64,000 nucleotides of DNA from Massiliimalia timonensis (GTDB lineage Bacteria; Bacillota; Clostridia; Oscillospirales; Ruminococcaceae), in assembly GCF_900186585.1 (NCBI RefSeq), contig NZ_FYDD01000003.1:1-64000 (forward strand), given 5' to 3'. The notes under the pieces are model-generated. The model was not told where the DNA came from and did not search any database. It saw only the letters and a list, made by a program, of their open reading frames with translations. This document shows positions 50,329-57,609 of the stretch, in pieces; position 1 is the stretch's first letter, and each line of letters starts with the position of its first letter. Position numbers and translations under genes: made by a program.

Positions 50329-50371
50329 TAGCGAAAATAATTGTTTTGACATTAGAATAGGAGGAAAAGTC

Positions 50372-50911
50372 ATGAATCCAGTATGTCAGCGAGGGGATAT
50401 ATATTATGCCAATCTCGGATCAGGCATAGGGTCTGAACAAGTAGGTAGCCGACCAGTAGTTATTATCCAAAATAATATAGGAAATCAGTATAGTCCCACT
50501 GTTATTATTGCATCTATTTCCAGTAAAATCGACGCAAAGGCAAAACTTCCCGTTCATTATTCTATCGGAACAGAATGTGGATTGGAATTGCCTTCTATTA
50601 TACTCTTAGAGCAAATACGCACGATAGACAAACAGAGATTGGCTTTTTATATTGGACGTTTAAATAATCAGCAGATTGAAAGACTGGATTATTTAACTTC
50701 CATTAGCTTGGGGCTGCTTGAACCGCCTAAAAAGAATTTGGTAATGTGCCTTTGCCCGAATTGTGCAGACAATTTCTATTTGTCATATGTTTTGAAAAAA
50801 GTAAATCCGAAACAAAAGGAAAAAGACATATGTACTTATTGCGGATACCGTCGAGGGATAGATTATGAAATTATTTCTAAAAGGGGAAGGGAGAACAGTT
50901 ATAAATGTTAA
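50372..50911 (+). CDS. MazF/PemK-family protein with C-terminal zinc ribbon
   Basis: 179 residues from ATG 50372 behind aggaggaaa; an earlier in-frame start at 50309 lies in the terminator stem. Residues 5-120 match MazF (CQRGDIYYANLGSGIGSEQV, GSRPVVIIQNN, LEQIRTIDKQRL). The C terminus adds CLCPNC and CTYCGY, a zinc ribbon not usual for MazF toxins. No MazE-type antitoxin precedes it. It may be a regulatory or nucleic-acid-binding derivative. It overlaps the next gene by 7 bases. Confidence 0.82.
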   Translation: MNPVCQRGDIYYANLGSGIGSEQVGSRPVVIIQNNIGNQYSPTVIIASISSKIDAKAKLPVHYSIGTECGLELPSIILLEQIRTIDKQRLAFYIGRLNNQQIERLDYLTSISLGLLEPPKKNLVMCLCPNCADNFYLSYVLKKVNPKQKEKDICTYCGYRRGIDYEIISKRGRENSYKC

Positions 50912-51105
50912 ATGAAAAAAATGAAATAGGGAGACAGTTTAAAATATGTGTTGGAGAATCCTTAGTGACAGTCTATTTCAGTCAGGAAGAATCAGAAGAT
51001 ATAAAGCGTAAGATAAGAGATATTTTGACATCTGCTTATGAGCAACGATTACAAAATGTTTTTTCTCCTACAGAATTAACAGATAAATTAGAATATACGA
51101 ATTGA
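50905..51105 (+). CDS. Small protein, 66 residues, next to the integrase
   Basis: ATG 50905 overlaps the mazF-like stop. A helical product with VTVYFSQEESEDIKRKIRDI in the middle and no known family. Position, directly before the integrase, makes it a candidate antitoxin of the MazF-like protein or a recombination directionality factor. Neither can be shown from the sequence. Confidence 0.6.
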   Translation: MLNEKNEIGRQFKICVGESLVTVYFSQEESEDIKRKIRDILTSAYEQRLQNVFSPTELTDKLEYTN

Positions 51106-51116
51106 ACGTGTCTTTA

Positions 51117-51166
51117 TCGCACATTTGCCTTGTGCTTACATTATAATATATAATGTAAGCACAAGG
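51117..51166 (+). promoter_or_regulatory. Integrase promoter: motif copy 4 plus long palindrome
   Basis: tcgcacatttgc (51117-51128) contains ttgcct (51125-51130); 18 bases later is tataat (51149-51154). The promoter core is covered by a perfect palindrome of 17-bp arms, ccttgtgcttacattat (51128-51144) and its complement (51150-51166). The palindrome has no T tail, so an operator is more likely than a terminator. It would control integrase expression. Confidence 0.65.
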
Positions 51167-51248
51167 ATAAAACACCTTGATTGGACTTTTGATAATTGAA
51201 TAGTAAAGAACACGATTCCGTATATTGTAATATACGGGAGGAAGTAAA

Positions 51249-52850
51249 TTGAAACGGGTTTATTGTCTTTATAGAGTATCTACAAAGAAACAGGTTGATA
51301 AAAATGAAAATGATATTCCAATGCAAAAAAATGCTTGCCATGATTTTGTTATTAGACAGAATGATTGGAGTATTTTAAAGGAATTTTCTGAAAAAGGTGT
51401 TTCTGGCTATAAGGTATCGGCACAGAATCGAGATGCCATACAAGAGCTTAAAGACGCGGCAGTAAAAAATGAATTTGATGTTTTGCTTGTGTTTATGTTT
51501 GATCGTATTGGTCGTATTGATGATGAAACACCCTTTGTAGTTGAGTGGTTTGTAAAACATGGAATAGAAGTCTGGAGTGTTCAGGAGGGACAACAGCGAT
51601 TTGATAATCATGTTGACAAACTAATGAATTATCTGCGTTATTGGCAGGCTTCTGGTGAAAGTCAGAAAACTTCTATGCGTATTAAAAACAGCATGGAACA
51701 GATGGAGATAGCAGGTCTTTATACTGGCGGACCAGTCAAATTCGGCTATCGTTTAGTAGACAGCGGGTTAGTTAATAAAAAAGGGCAGCCTATTAAAAAA
51801 TTGGAAATTGACCCAGCCGAAGAAGCGGTAATACATCTGATTGATGATATGACAGTACATAATGGATATGGTTCGTGGAGAATGGCGCAATATCTGAATG
51901 AACACGGATATAAAACACATACAGGGAAAGGATTTACAAGTATGAAAATTATTCGTATTTTAAGAGATTCTTATTACTGTGGGATACTTCCTGATGGGAG
52001 AACTTCTGAGGCATTGCAGAAACTCAGAATCCGTAGTGATGATATGGCTAAACAGATCGGGTTTATTTTGGATCAACGTAATATGAAGAATGAAGAGAAA
52101 AGACATGTTGCACGAAACACTAAAGGAAAAGCCTTACTTTCTGGAAATGTCTTTTGTGCTCATTGTGGCAGTCGGCTTGTAACAATTCGTTATACAGACA
52201 GATATATTCGTGCAGATGGGTCGGAATATTCCGTGGAACAAGCCAAATATGCCTGCTATCATAAAAGTCGAAAGTTATGTGAGTGCGATGGACAGACAAC
52301 CTATCAAGCAGATCAGATTGATAAGATCATAACTCAGATTATCCGTAAATTGTTTAGTTGTATGACCGGAGCACCGGAAGAAGAAAAGCTGCAACTATTA
52401 TTTAAACAGCAAATAGCCAGAAATCGTGCTGAACAGAAAAAAGCAACTCTTGAAATATCAAAGAGCAAAGACCAACTTGCTAAACTACAAATGGAAATTG
52501 GGAAATCGCTAACAGGAGATAGCGTTTATTCACCAGAGGATTTATCACAAGCAATTACAGTGTTAAAGGAAAAAATTTCAGCAGTAGAAAATAAATTGGT
52601 TAAACTTCAAGATGAAGAAGAAAACAAGAAATCCAGCGTTGATTTAATTACGTCAGCTTATAATCAATTCAAAAGCTGGGCAGATGAATTTGATACTGCA
52701 ACTCTGGAACAGAAAAAAATGATTGCTTGTCAATTATTTAAACGTGTAGAAGTGGGTCGAGATTATAAAGTTTCAGTTGAGTTGAACATGACTTACAAAC
52801 AGTTTTGTAATGAATGGGGAAATGAAGCAAGCATTTATATGGCAGTTTAA
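51249..52850 (+). CDS. int: Large serine integrase (recombinase)
   Basis: 533 residues from TTG 51249 behind gggagga. The N-terminal resolvase domain has the catalytic Ser11 in YRVSTKKQ and the later motif VFMFDRIGR. A recombinase domain follows (GGPVKFGYRLVDSG ... SWRMAQYLNEHG), then a zinc ribbon (CAHCGSRL, with CYHKSRKLCEC) and a coiled coil of about 80 residues. These parts define large serine integrases, which join attP to attB without long homology. Its gene lies directly inside attR, the usual position. The deduced attB is in the D arm of tRNA-Asn, unusual for this enzyme class. Confidence 0.95.
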   Translation: MKRVYCLYRVSTKKQVDKNENDIPMQKNACHDFVIRQNDWSILKEFSEKGVSGYKVSAQNRDAIQELKDAAVKNEFDVLLVFMFDRIGRIDDETPFVVEWFVKHGIEVWSVQEGQQRFDNHVDKLMNYLRYWQASGESQKTSMRIKNSMEQMEIAGLYTGGPVKFGYRLVDSGLVNKKGQPIKKLEIDPAEEAVIHLIDDMTVHNGYGSWRMAQYLNEHGYKTHTGKGFTSMKIIRILRDSYYCGILPDGRTSEALQKLRIRSDDMAKQIGFILDQRNMKNEEKRHVARNTKGKALLSGNVFCAHCGSRLVTIRYTDRYIRADGSEYSVEQAKYACYHKSRKLCECDGQTTYQADQIDKIITQIIRKLFSCMTGAPEEEKLQLLFKQQIARNRAEQKKATLEISKSKDQLAKLQMEIGKSLTGDSVYSPEDLSQAITVLKEKISAVENKLVKLQDEEENKKSSVDLITSAYNQFKSWADEFDTATLEQKKMIACQLFKRVEVGRDYKVSVELNMTYKQFCNEWGNEASIYMAV

Positions 52851-52919
52851 CTTAACCTATTGAGAACTCTTGGCTAAGAATATCCACATAATGAAATTAA
52901 AAATCTTCCGACAGTTTTT

Positions 52920-52946
52920 CGGTTGTAAACGCAACAATGGTAGAGC
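52920..52946 (+). other. attR, right attachment site of the ICE
   Basis: The element arm cggttgtaaacgc (52920-52932), a 6-base spacer and the octamer ggtagagc (52939-52946) lead straight into tRNA-Asn sequence. The arm is the inverted complement of 321-333 at attL. Left of it, ttttt also mirrors the left end with one base offset. Confidence 0.82.
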
Positions 52947-52997
52947 ATGCGGCTGTTAACCGCAGGGTCGTCTGTTCGAGCCAGACAGGGGGAGCCA
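52939..52997 (+). pseudogene. Host tRNA-Asn, 3' fragment
   Basis: Contains the end of the D arm, the anticodon arm with GTT, the variable loop, T arm gtctg/cagac, 3' acceptor strand agggggA, discriminator G and CCA. The first 16 bases of a tRNA are missing and lie at 289-313. It has no promoter of its own in view, so it is likely silent while the ICE is inserted. Confidence 0.88.
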
Positions 52998-53003
52998 AAA
53001 AAA

Positions 53004-53034
53004 GAAGCAGAGAAAAATCTCTGCTTCTTTTTTT
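53004..53034 (+). terminator. Terminator of the original host tRNA-Asn
   Basis: gaagcagaga (53004-53013) and tctctgcttc (53018-53027) pair perfectly, then seven T. It is the natural end of the rRNA-tRNA unit before insertion. Confidence 0.92.
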
Positions 53035-53183
53035 ACTTTCTTTTGCCTGGTACGGAAAGCCTGCCCTGTGTTTCAACAGTTGTCCGAACGGCAGCGGCTG
53101 TCGGAACAATGCGAGTGTAACGAGTATTTGTTCTTTTGCAGTAGTCGTCTGTTCGGCTTGGAGCTATCCGAACAGAGTGAGCT
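53035..53183. other. Host intergenic stretch with short inverted repeats, no gene seen
   Basis: Together with 53224-53342 this is the gap between the tRNA terminator and the ANTAR gene. It holds tctgttcgg/ccgaacaga (53148-53156, 53168-53176) and a few similar short repeats. I find no start with a ribosome binding site and no family match. Confidence 0.5.
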
Positions 53184-53223
53184 AAAAGAAAAGGACAGCA
53201 CATTTGTGCTGTCCTTTTCTTTT
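53184..53223. terminator. Strong bidirectional terminator
   Basis: An 18-bp perfect stem, aaaagaaaaggacagcac (53184-53201) with its complement (53206-53223), loop of four. T-rich on both strands; it can end the minus-strand nitrogen operon and anything from the left. Confidence 0.88.
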
Positions 53224-53342
53224 GATTCTTGGAATGAATGGATATTCTGAGAGTTTCCAAAAGGAAATTCTCGAGTCTGTGAAGCGGAGATACAGGAACG
53301 AGAAATTATGGTAAAGCCAAACATTTTGCCCACTTTGTTTGT

Positions 53343-53927
53343 TCAGGAATAAAGATGAATAATATTTTCGGCGGCTTCCTTTTTTCGTATGCAGTTATCC
53401 ATAGCATTTTTTTCTATGTAATGATGTGCTTCCGGTTCCGTCATCTTCAGTTTGCTGATAAGTAAGCATTTTGCACGGTTTACGATACGGATTTCTTCCA
53501 TTCGTTCTTCAATAGAAGACGTTTTCTGTTCCATTTTTCTCAGGCGTTCTCTTGTGCTAGACATCCAACTGAGCGCCTGCAGTAGTAGATTTTTGCTTGT
53601 TGGCTTGGAAAGTGTAAATACCCCATGTTCTGCGACTTTATCATGCACCTCTGCGTGAACGTCAGAGCGAGAGAGGATAAGTACGACAGTTGTTTGTGAT
53701 CGACAACAATCAATCGCGAAACGAGTGCCCGATTCATCCGGTAAAGGGGAGTTAATAATTACAAAATCAACTTCCCGTGCTGCAATATATCGCTTTGCTT
53801 CGCTGACATTGGTCGCTATATGTACTGGCTGATATCCGGAAGAAGGGAGCAGCTCTTTGACTGCCACATTGAACCTTTCTGATGCGGAGACGACAAGAAC
53901 GCTGTAAACGCACTCTTTCAAGCTCAT
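53343..53927 (-). CDS. ANTAR-domain RNA-binding antiterminator with pseudo-receiver
   Basis: 194 residues. An N-terminal receiver-like domain (VYSVLVVSASERFNVAVKEL ... DFVIINSPLPDESG) has Asn59 where the phosphorylated Asp is expected. A coiled coil follows (about 125-145), then a C-terminal ANTAR three-helix domain (EEIRIVNRAKCLLISKLKMT, then EPEAHHYIEKNAMD). ANTAR proteins bind RNA hairpins with AxxGxx hexaloops and prevent termination. Last gene of the nitrogen operon, 37 bases after glnA. The four hexaloop hairpins in this cluster are its probable targets; the NitR and NasT types are known analogues. Confidence 0.88.
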   Translation of the reverse strand: MSLKECVYSVLVVSASERFNVAVKELLPSSGYQPVHIATNVSEAKRYIAAREVDFVIINSPLPDESGTRFAIDCCRSQTTVVLILSRSDVHAEVHDKVAEHGVFTLSKPTSKNLLLQALSWMSSTRERLRKMEQKTSSIEERMEEIRIVNRAKCLLISKLKMTEPEAHHYIEKNAMDNCIRKKEAAENIIHLYS

Positions 53928-53964
53928 ATAATAGTCTCTCCCTTCAAATTTATTTGATCATAAT

Positions 53965-55176
53965 TTATTTGCTGCAATAAATGTCCAAAACAGCAGCGGG
54001 AACATATTCTGCAATAAACTTACTTTGTTTCGCAAGCAAACAAGCTTCAGCCAAAGAATCAGGAAGCTTCTGTAATGTAGAAATCAAATCCGCATTGGCT
54101 TTGAACAGGTTTTGATCCACTACCCTCGGCATATCAAGTTTGTTCTTAATTCCATATAGTCCGGCATAAATAATTAAAGCAAAGGCAAGATAGGGATTGG
54201 ATGTCGGGTCGGGAGAACGCAGTTCTGCCCGACGATATTCACCGTGAGCTGCAGGTATACGGACAAGCTGGCTTCTGTTTTCGCTGGACCAGGAAATGTA
54301 ACGAGGAGCTCTGTTGTGTCCGAAACGCAGGTAGGATTCCTCTGTCGGGTTTAGAAATGCTGTCATTTCCGATGCTTTTTCAAGAACCCCTGCGATCATG
54401 TGAGGCAGCTCATCGGTTCCATCTTTAGACTTAATTGACATATTGATATGAAAACCGTTGCCGGGATGATTTTTAAGCGGCTTAGGCGAAAAGTCAGCAC
54501 AAAGCCCGTTGCGGCGAGCGACTGTTTTGACGATAGTTTGAAAGGTCAGAACATTGTCCGCGGCGGTAAGCGGGTCAGAATACCGGAAATCTATTTCGTT
54601 TTGTCCCGGTCCGCCTTCGTGATGAGAGCTTTCCGGGCGAATACCCATTTGCTCTAAAGTTAAACAGATTTCCCTACGGATGTTTTCTCCCCTGTCTTCA
54701 GGAGCGACATCCATATATCCCGCATCATCATAAGGGATTTTTGTAGGCTTGCCGTTTTGGTCAAGCTCAAAAAGATAGAATTCCTGCTCTGCACCGAAGT
54801 AGAAAGACACCCCTGCATCATCAGCGGCCTGCATTGCTTTCTTCAGTAAATAACGAGTATCGCATTCATAAGGTTTGCCGAAGGGATATGTGACATCACT
54901 GAACATCCTGACGACCTTACCATGCTCCGGACGCCAGGGAAGTACCATTAGAGTTTGGCTATCCGGCTTGAGGAACAAATCCGAATGTGTTTCATCTCCA
55001 TATCCTTCGATAGAAGATGCATCGAAAGCGATGCCGTATTCAAAGGCTCGGTCCAGTTCCTCCGGCATAATAGATATATTTTTCTGTTTTCCGAACACAT
55101 CGCAGAAAGCAAGTCTAATGAATTTTACATCATCCTCCTTGATATACTGCTTTACCTCGTCCTTTGAATACTTCAT
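53965..55176 (-). CDS. glnA: Glutamine synthetase, type I-like
   Basis: 403 residues from ATG 55176 with agaggt upstream; a TTG at 55197 is in frame but precedes the ribosome binding site. Typical motifs: FDASSIEGY near the start, YFGAEQEFYLFEL, ESSHHEGGPGQNEIDFRYSD, NGFHINMS and RAPRYISWSSENRSQLVRIP. It makes glutamine from glutamate, ammonia and ATP. The C terminus stops at LDIYCSK, about 35-40 residues earlier than usual GSI (about 440). This may be a lineage trait. It is in one operon with the glutamate synthase genes. Confidence 0.93.
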   Translation of the reverse strand: MKYSKDEVKQYIKEDDVKFIRLAFCDVFGKQKNISIMPEELDRAFEYGIAFDASSIEGYGDETHSDLFLKPDSQTLMVLPWRPEHGKVVRMFSDVTYPFGKPYECDTRYLLKKAMQAADDAGVSFYFGAEQEFYLFELDQNGKPTKIPYDDAGYMDVAPEDRGENIRREICLTLEQMGIRPESSHHEGGPGQNEIDFRYSDPLTAADNVLTFQTIVKTVARRNGLCADFSPKPLKNHPGNGFHINMSIKSKDGTDELPHMIAGVLEKASEMTAFLNPTEESYLRFGHNRAPRYISWSSENRSQLVRIPAAHGEYRRAELRSPDPTSNPYLAFALIIYAGLYGIKNKLDMPRVVDQNLFKANADLISTLQKLPDSLAEACLLAKQSKFIAEYVPAAVLDIYCSK

Positions 55177-55193
55177 AAGATTACCTCTTTTCT

Positions 55194-55913
55194 TCAATTT
55201 GCCACATACATTTGCTCGTATGGGTTTTTACTGTCGGGTGTGACGACAGTAAACTCTGAATTTATTATCTTTTTTATATCACAGCCGAACACTTCGCAGA
55301 ATTCGGTGAGTTCGGGACGGAGACTTTCTATATCCTCCTCGGTTGCAGATTTCGCACAGACATTTTTTGGAAAAGTAATATGATCTATATTACCTCTGAG
55401 AATGATTTTTCCACCATGCATTCCGGTACAGGGAAAATTACCGACGATTCTACGTTCAGTATGACTCATTCCAAGAACCATAATGATACCTCCGGCTTGA
55501 TATTCCCCAAGAAAGCTACCTGCTTTTCCACCGATAATCATGACAGGGATCTTGTCCTTGTATGCTTTCATGTGGATACCTGCCCGATAACCAGCATCTC
55601 CCTGAATATAAATTTTTCCACCGCGCATGGCGTAGCCTGCGGCATCTCCAATACTGCCGTGAATAATGATTTTTCCATCATTCATCGTATCTCCTACGGC
55701 ATCCTGGGCATTGCCATTCACCTCAATGGTAGCGCCGTCAAGATAGGCGCCTAGTGCATTGCCGGGAATTCCGTTGATTGTAATATGCTTGTCCTTCATC
55801 CCCGCGGCGATGAAGCGCTGCCCACAGCATCCGGAGATTGTTATATTCGTATCAAATGAACGAACCTTTTGGTTCAGCGTTTTGTGATCAAGACCTTTAA
55901 CATCAAATAACAT
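55194..55913 (-). CDS. GXGXG-domain subunit of split glutamate synthase
   Basis: 239 residues from ATG 55913; longer in-frame starts lie in the upstream gene. The repeated G-x-x-x-G pattern (GCCGQRFIAAGM, GNALGAYLDG, GNAQDAVGDTMNDGKIIIHG, GDAAGYAMRGGKIYIQG) forms the right-handed beta-helix of the GltB C-terminal domain. In complete GltB it supports the ammonia channel. It lies 4 bases after the FAD gene. Confidence 0.9.
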   Translation of the reverse strand: MLFDVKGLDHKTLNQKVRSFDTNITISGCCGQRFIAAGMKDKHITINGIPGNALGAYLDGATIEVNGNAQDAVGDTMNDGKIIIHGSIGDAAGYAMRGGKIYIQGDAGYRAGIHMKAYKDKIPVMIIGGKAGSFLGEYQAGGIIMVLGMSHTERRIVGNFPCTGMHGGKIILRGNIDHITFPKNVCAKSATEEDIESLRPELTEFCEVFGCDIKKIINSEFTVVTPDSKNPYEQMYVAN

Positions 55914-55917
55914 AATA

Positions 55918-57165
55918 TTATACCACATCTCCAAACTTTTTTCTACGGCTTTCAGAAGAAAATGCCATAAAACTCGCATTTTCTTTTAATAAATCAAAGT
56001 CAACGGTTTCAAGGGGAGTTTGCTCCCGGATCAAAGAGGTATAAATACCGCCTCTCTCTACCTTATCCACCAAGATATATCCTTTCAATAAGCCATCACG
56101 CACAAAGAATTTTTTACAGGATGTATCGTCCTTTTGCATGTAGACTGTTCCGCCGTCTTTTTCACTGGTGTAACTGCCGGCCGTCATAACGTGCAAGCCC
56201 AAAATGCCAATAGAATTCATAGGGATCGCATTGTCAAACGACTTCGTTCCGCCTGCCATATTAATACCCGCGGTAAAGCCCTGTATATATGCGTTGGGGA
56301 GCAGTGCAAGTACACGATTGTCCCCAAAAGAAAGATCGAATCCTTCTGTACAATCTCCTGCTGCATATACATTATCAAGGCTTGTTCGCATTTCACTGTT
56401 TACAACAATACCACGATTTACTGTTCCGCCGATTTCTGCGATCAAAGCTGTGTTTGCCCTAACGCCGACTGCTGTAACAAGGATATCAAAATCAATAACC
56501 TTTCCGCTTTTCATAATAGCCTTGTTTCCATCAAATCGAACCACGCTATCCGACAGGCAAAAATCAATGCCATGCATTTCGAGAAACTTCTGTACCATCG
56601 GGGCGGTGTCTTGGTCAAGAATACTGGACAGGATCTTATCTGCAAGGTCACACACCATAATACTTTTTACTCGGTCGTGCAAGCCTTCCGCACATTTTAA
56701 TCCAATCAGTCCCGCACCGATAATGAGAACCCTGGAATCCGGTGAAATCGCTTTTTCAAGCGCGAAGGCGTCCTCCAATGTTATAAAGGAAAAGTGATTC
56801 TTCACAGAATCCAATCCATCAAAGGGTGGAACAAAAGGTGATGAACCAGTAGCAATGCATAATTCAGAAAACGGAACCGTGCTGCCTTTTGACAACACAA
56901 CTGCTTTGTTTTCATGATCAATTTGGATGGCGGTTTCATGGTAGAGAACCTCACATCCATTTTTTTGGTAGAAGTCATCAGGACGATATCCAATTTTATC
57001 AAGCGTCGTTTTTCCTTCAAGATAATAGGAGATAAGAGGACGGCAGTACACAGGCTGACTTTCTTTAGAAACGACAACAATATGGCTTTCTGTATCTATG
57101 CTGCGAATACCCTCAATACATCCAGCGGCGGCTATACCATTGCCGATAATTACATACTGTTTCAT
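55918..57165 (-). CDS. FAD/NAD(P)-dependent oxidoreductase of the glutamate synthase operon
   Basis: 415 residues from ATG 57165 behind agaggtg. The FAD-binding motif GNGIAAAG at the N terminus, a second dinucleotide motif LIIGAGLIGLKCAEGL and the FAD-closing VYAAGDCTEGFD are visible. It resembles NADH:rubredoxin or nitrite reductase-type flavoproteins. In this operon it likely feeds electrons through the ferredoxin to the FMN synthase subunit, replacing the classical GltD (inference). Confidence 0.88.
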   Translation of the reverse strand: MKQYVIIGNGIAAAGCIEGIRSIDTESHIVVVSKESQPVYCRPLISYYLEGKTTLDKIGYRPDDFYQKNGCEVLYHETAIQIDHENKAVVLSKGSTVPFSELCIATGSSPFVPPFDGLDSVKNHFSFITLEDAFALEKAISPDSRVLIIGAGLIGLKCAEGLHDRVKSIMVCDLADKILSSILDQDTAPMVQKFLEMHGIDFCLSDSVVRFDGNKAIMKSGKVIDFDILVTAVGVRANTALIAEIGGTVNRGIVVNSEMRTSLDNVYAAGDCTEGFDLSFGDNRVLALLPNAYIQGFTAGINMAGGTKSFDNAIPMNSIGILGLHVMTAGSYTSEKDGGTVYMQKDDTSCKKFFVRDGLLKGYILVDKVERGGIYTSLIREQTPLETVDFDLLKENASFMAFSSESRRKKFGDVV

Positions 57166-57169
57166 GGGC

Positions 57170-57598
57170 TCACCTCTCTTCATATACAATTGCCCTGTTT
57201 GGACAGCCCTTGACACAGGCAGGCTCTCCACAGGTGTTTTCCAAACACAGTTCACATTTTTGCGCTGTCCCATTTTCAGAAACCGAAAGCGCCCCATAAG
57301 GGCAAGCCATAATGCAGGAAAGACATCCCACACACTTTGTTTTGTCGATGCAGACACGCCCATTGTCTGTGTGTAAAGCGCCCGAAATACAGCATTTTAC
57401 ACACAAAGGATCATTGCAATGACGGCAGGAAACAGCAAAACTGATTTTGTCCTTGCCGTCTACCGAGATCCTCGGGAAAAGTTTTTTGCCCTTTAGCGCT
57501 TTCACCATATCAGACAACCCGGAGTTGGCAAAGGCACAGTTATATTCACACAGGTGGCATCCAAGGCACCACGCTTCATTCACATATACTCGTTTCAT
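57170..57598 (-). CDS. Multi-cluster ferredoxin of the glutamate synthase operon
   Basis: 142 residues with about sixteen cysteines: CLGCHLCEYNC, CRHCNDPLCVKCC, CVGCLSCIMACP and CELCLENTCGEPACVKGCP, enough for up to four [4Fe-4S] clusters. The HycB/DMSO-reductase iron-sulfur subunit style fits an electron-transfer role between the FAD protein and the glutamate synthase. It overlaps no gene and has gaps of 4 and 11 bases to its neighbours. Ends YEER, the only host protein here with that ending. Confidence 0.9.
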   Translation of the reverse strand: MKRVYVNEAWCLGCHLCEYNCAFANSGLSDMVKALKGKKLFPRISVDGKDKISFAVSCRHCNDPLCVKCCISGALHTDNGRVCIDKTKCVGCLSCIMACPYGALSVSENGTAQKCELCLENTCGEPACVKGCPNRAIVYEER

Positions 57599-57609
57599 AC
57601 AATCACCCC

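Larger units (their letters stand above)
306..52946. mobile_element. Integrative and conjugative element, Tn1549-type backbone, large serine integrase
   Basis: About 52.6 kb between attL and attR in a host tRNA-Asn gene. It contains all parts of a self-transmissible element: serine integrase, relaxase and MobC with a candidate oriT, VirD4 coupling protein, VirB4 ATPase, VirB6-like and VirB2-like membrane proteins, PrgI, a CHAP cell-wall hydrolase, ParA/ParB and a surface adhesin. Gene content follows the Tn1549/CTn family. Unlike many elements, it brings its own tRNA-Asn. The cargo is a type III restriction-modification operon with XRE regulators. No resistance gene is visible. Confidence 0.9.

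Noticed and set aside
52937-53260. Overlapping frames right of attR on both strands
   Set aside because: They cross a tRNA fragment and two strong terminators; no start signals or recognised domains.
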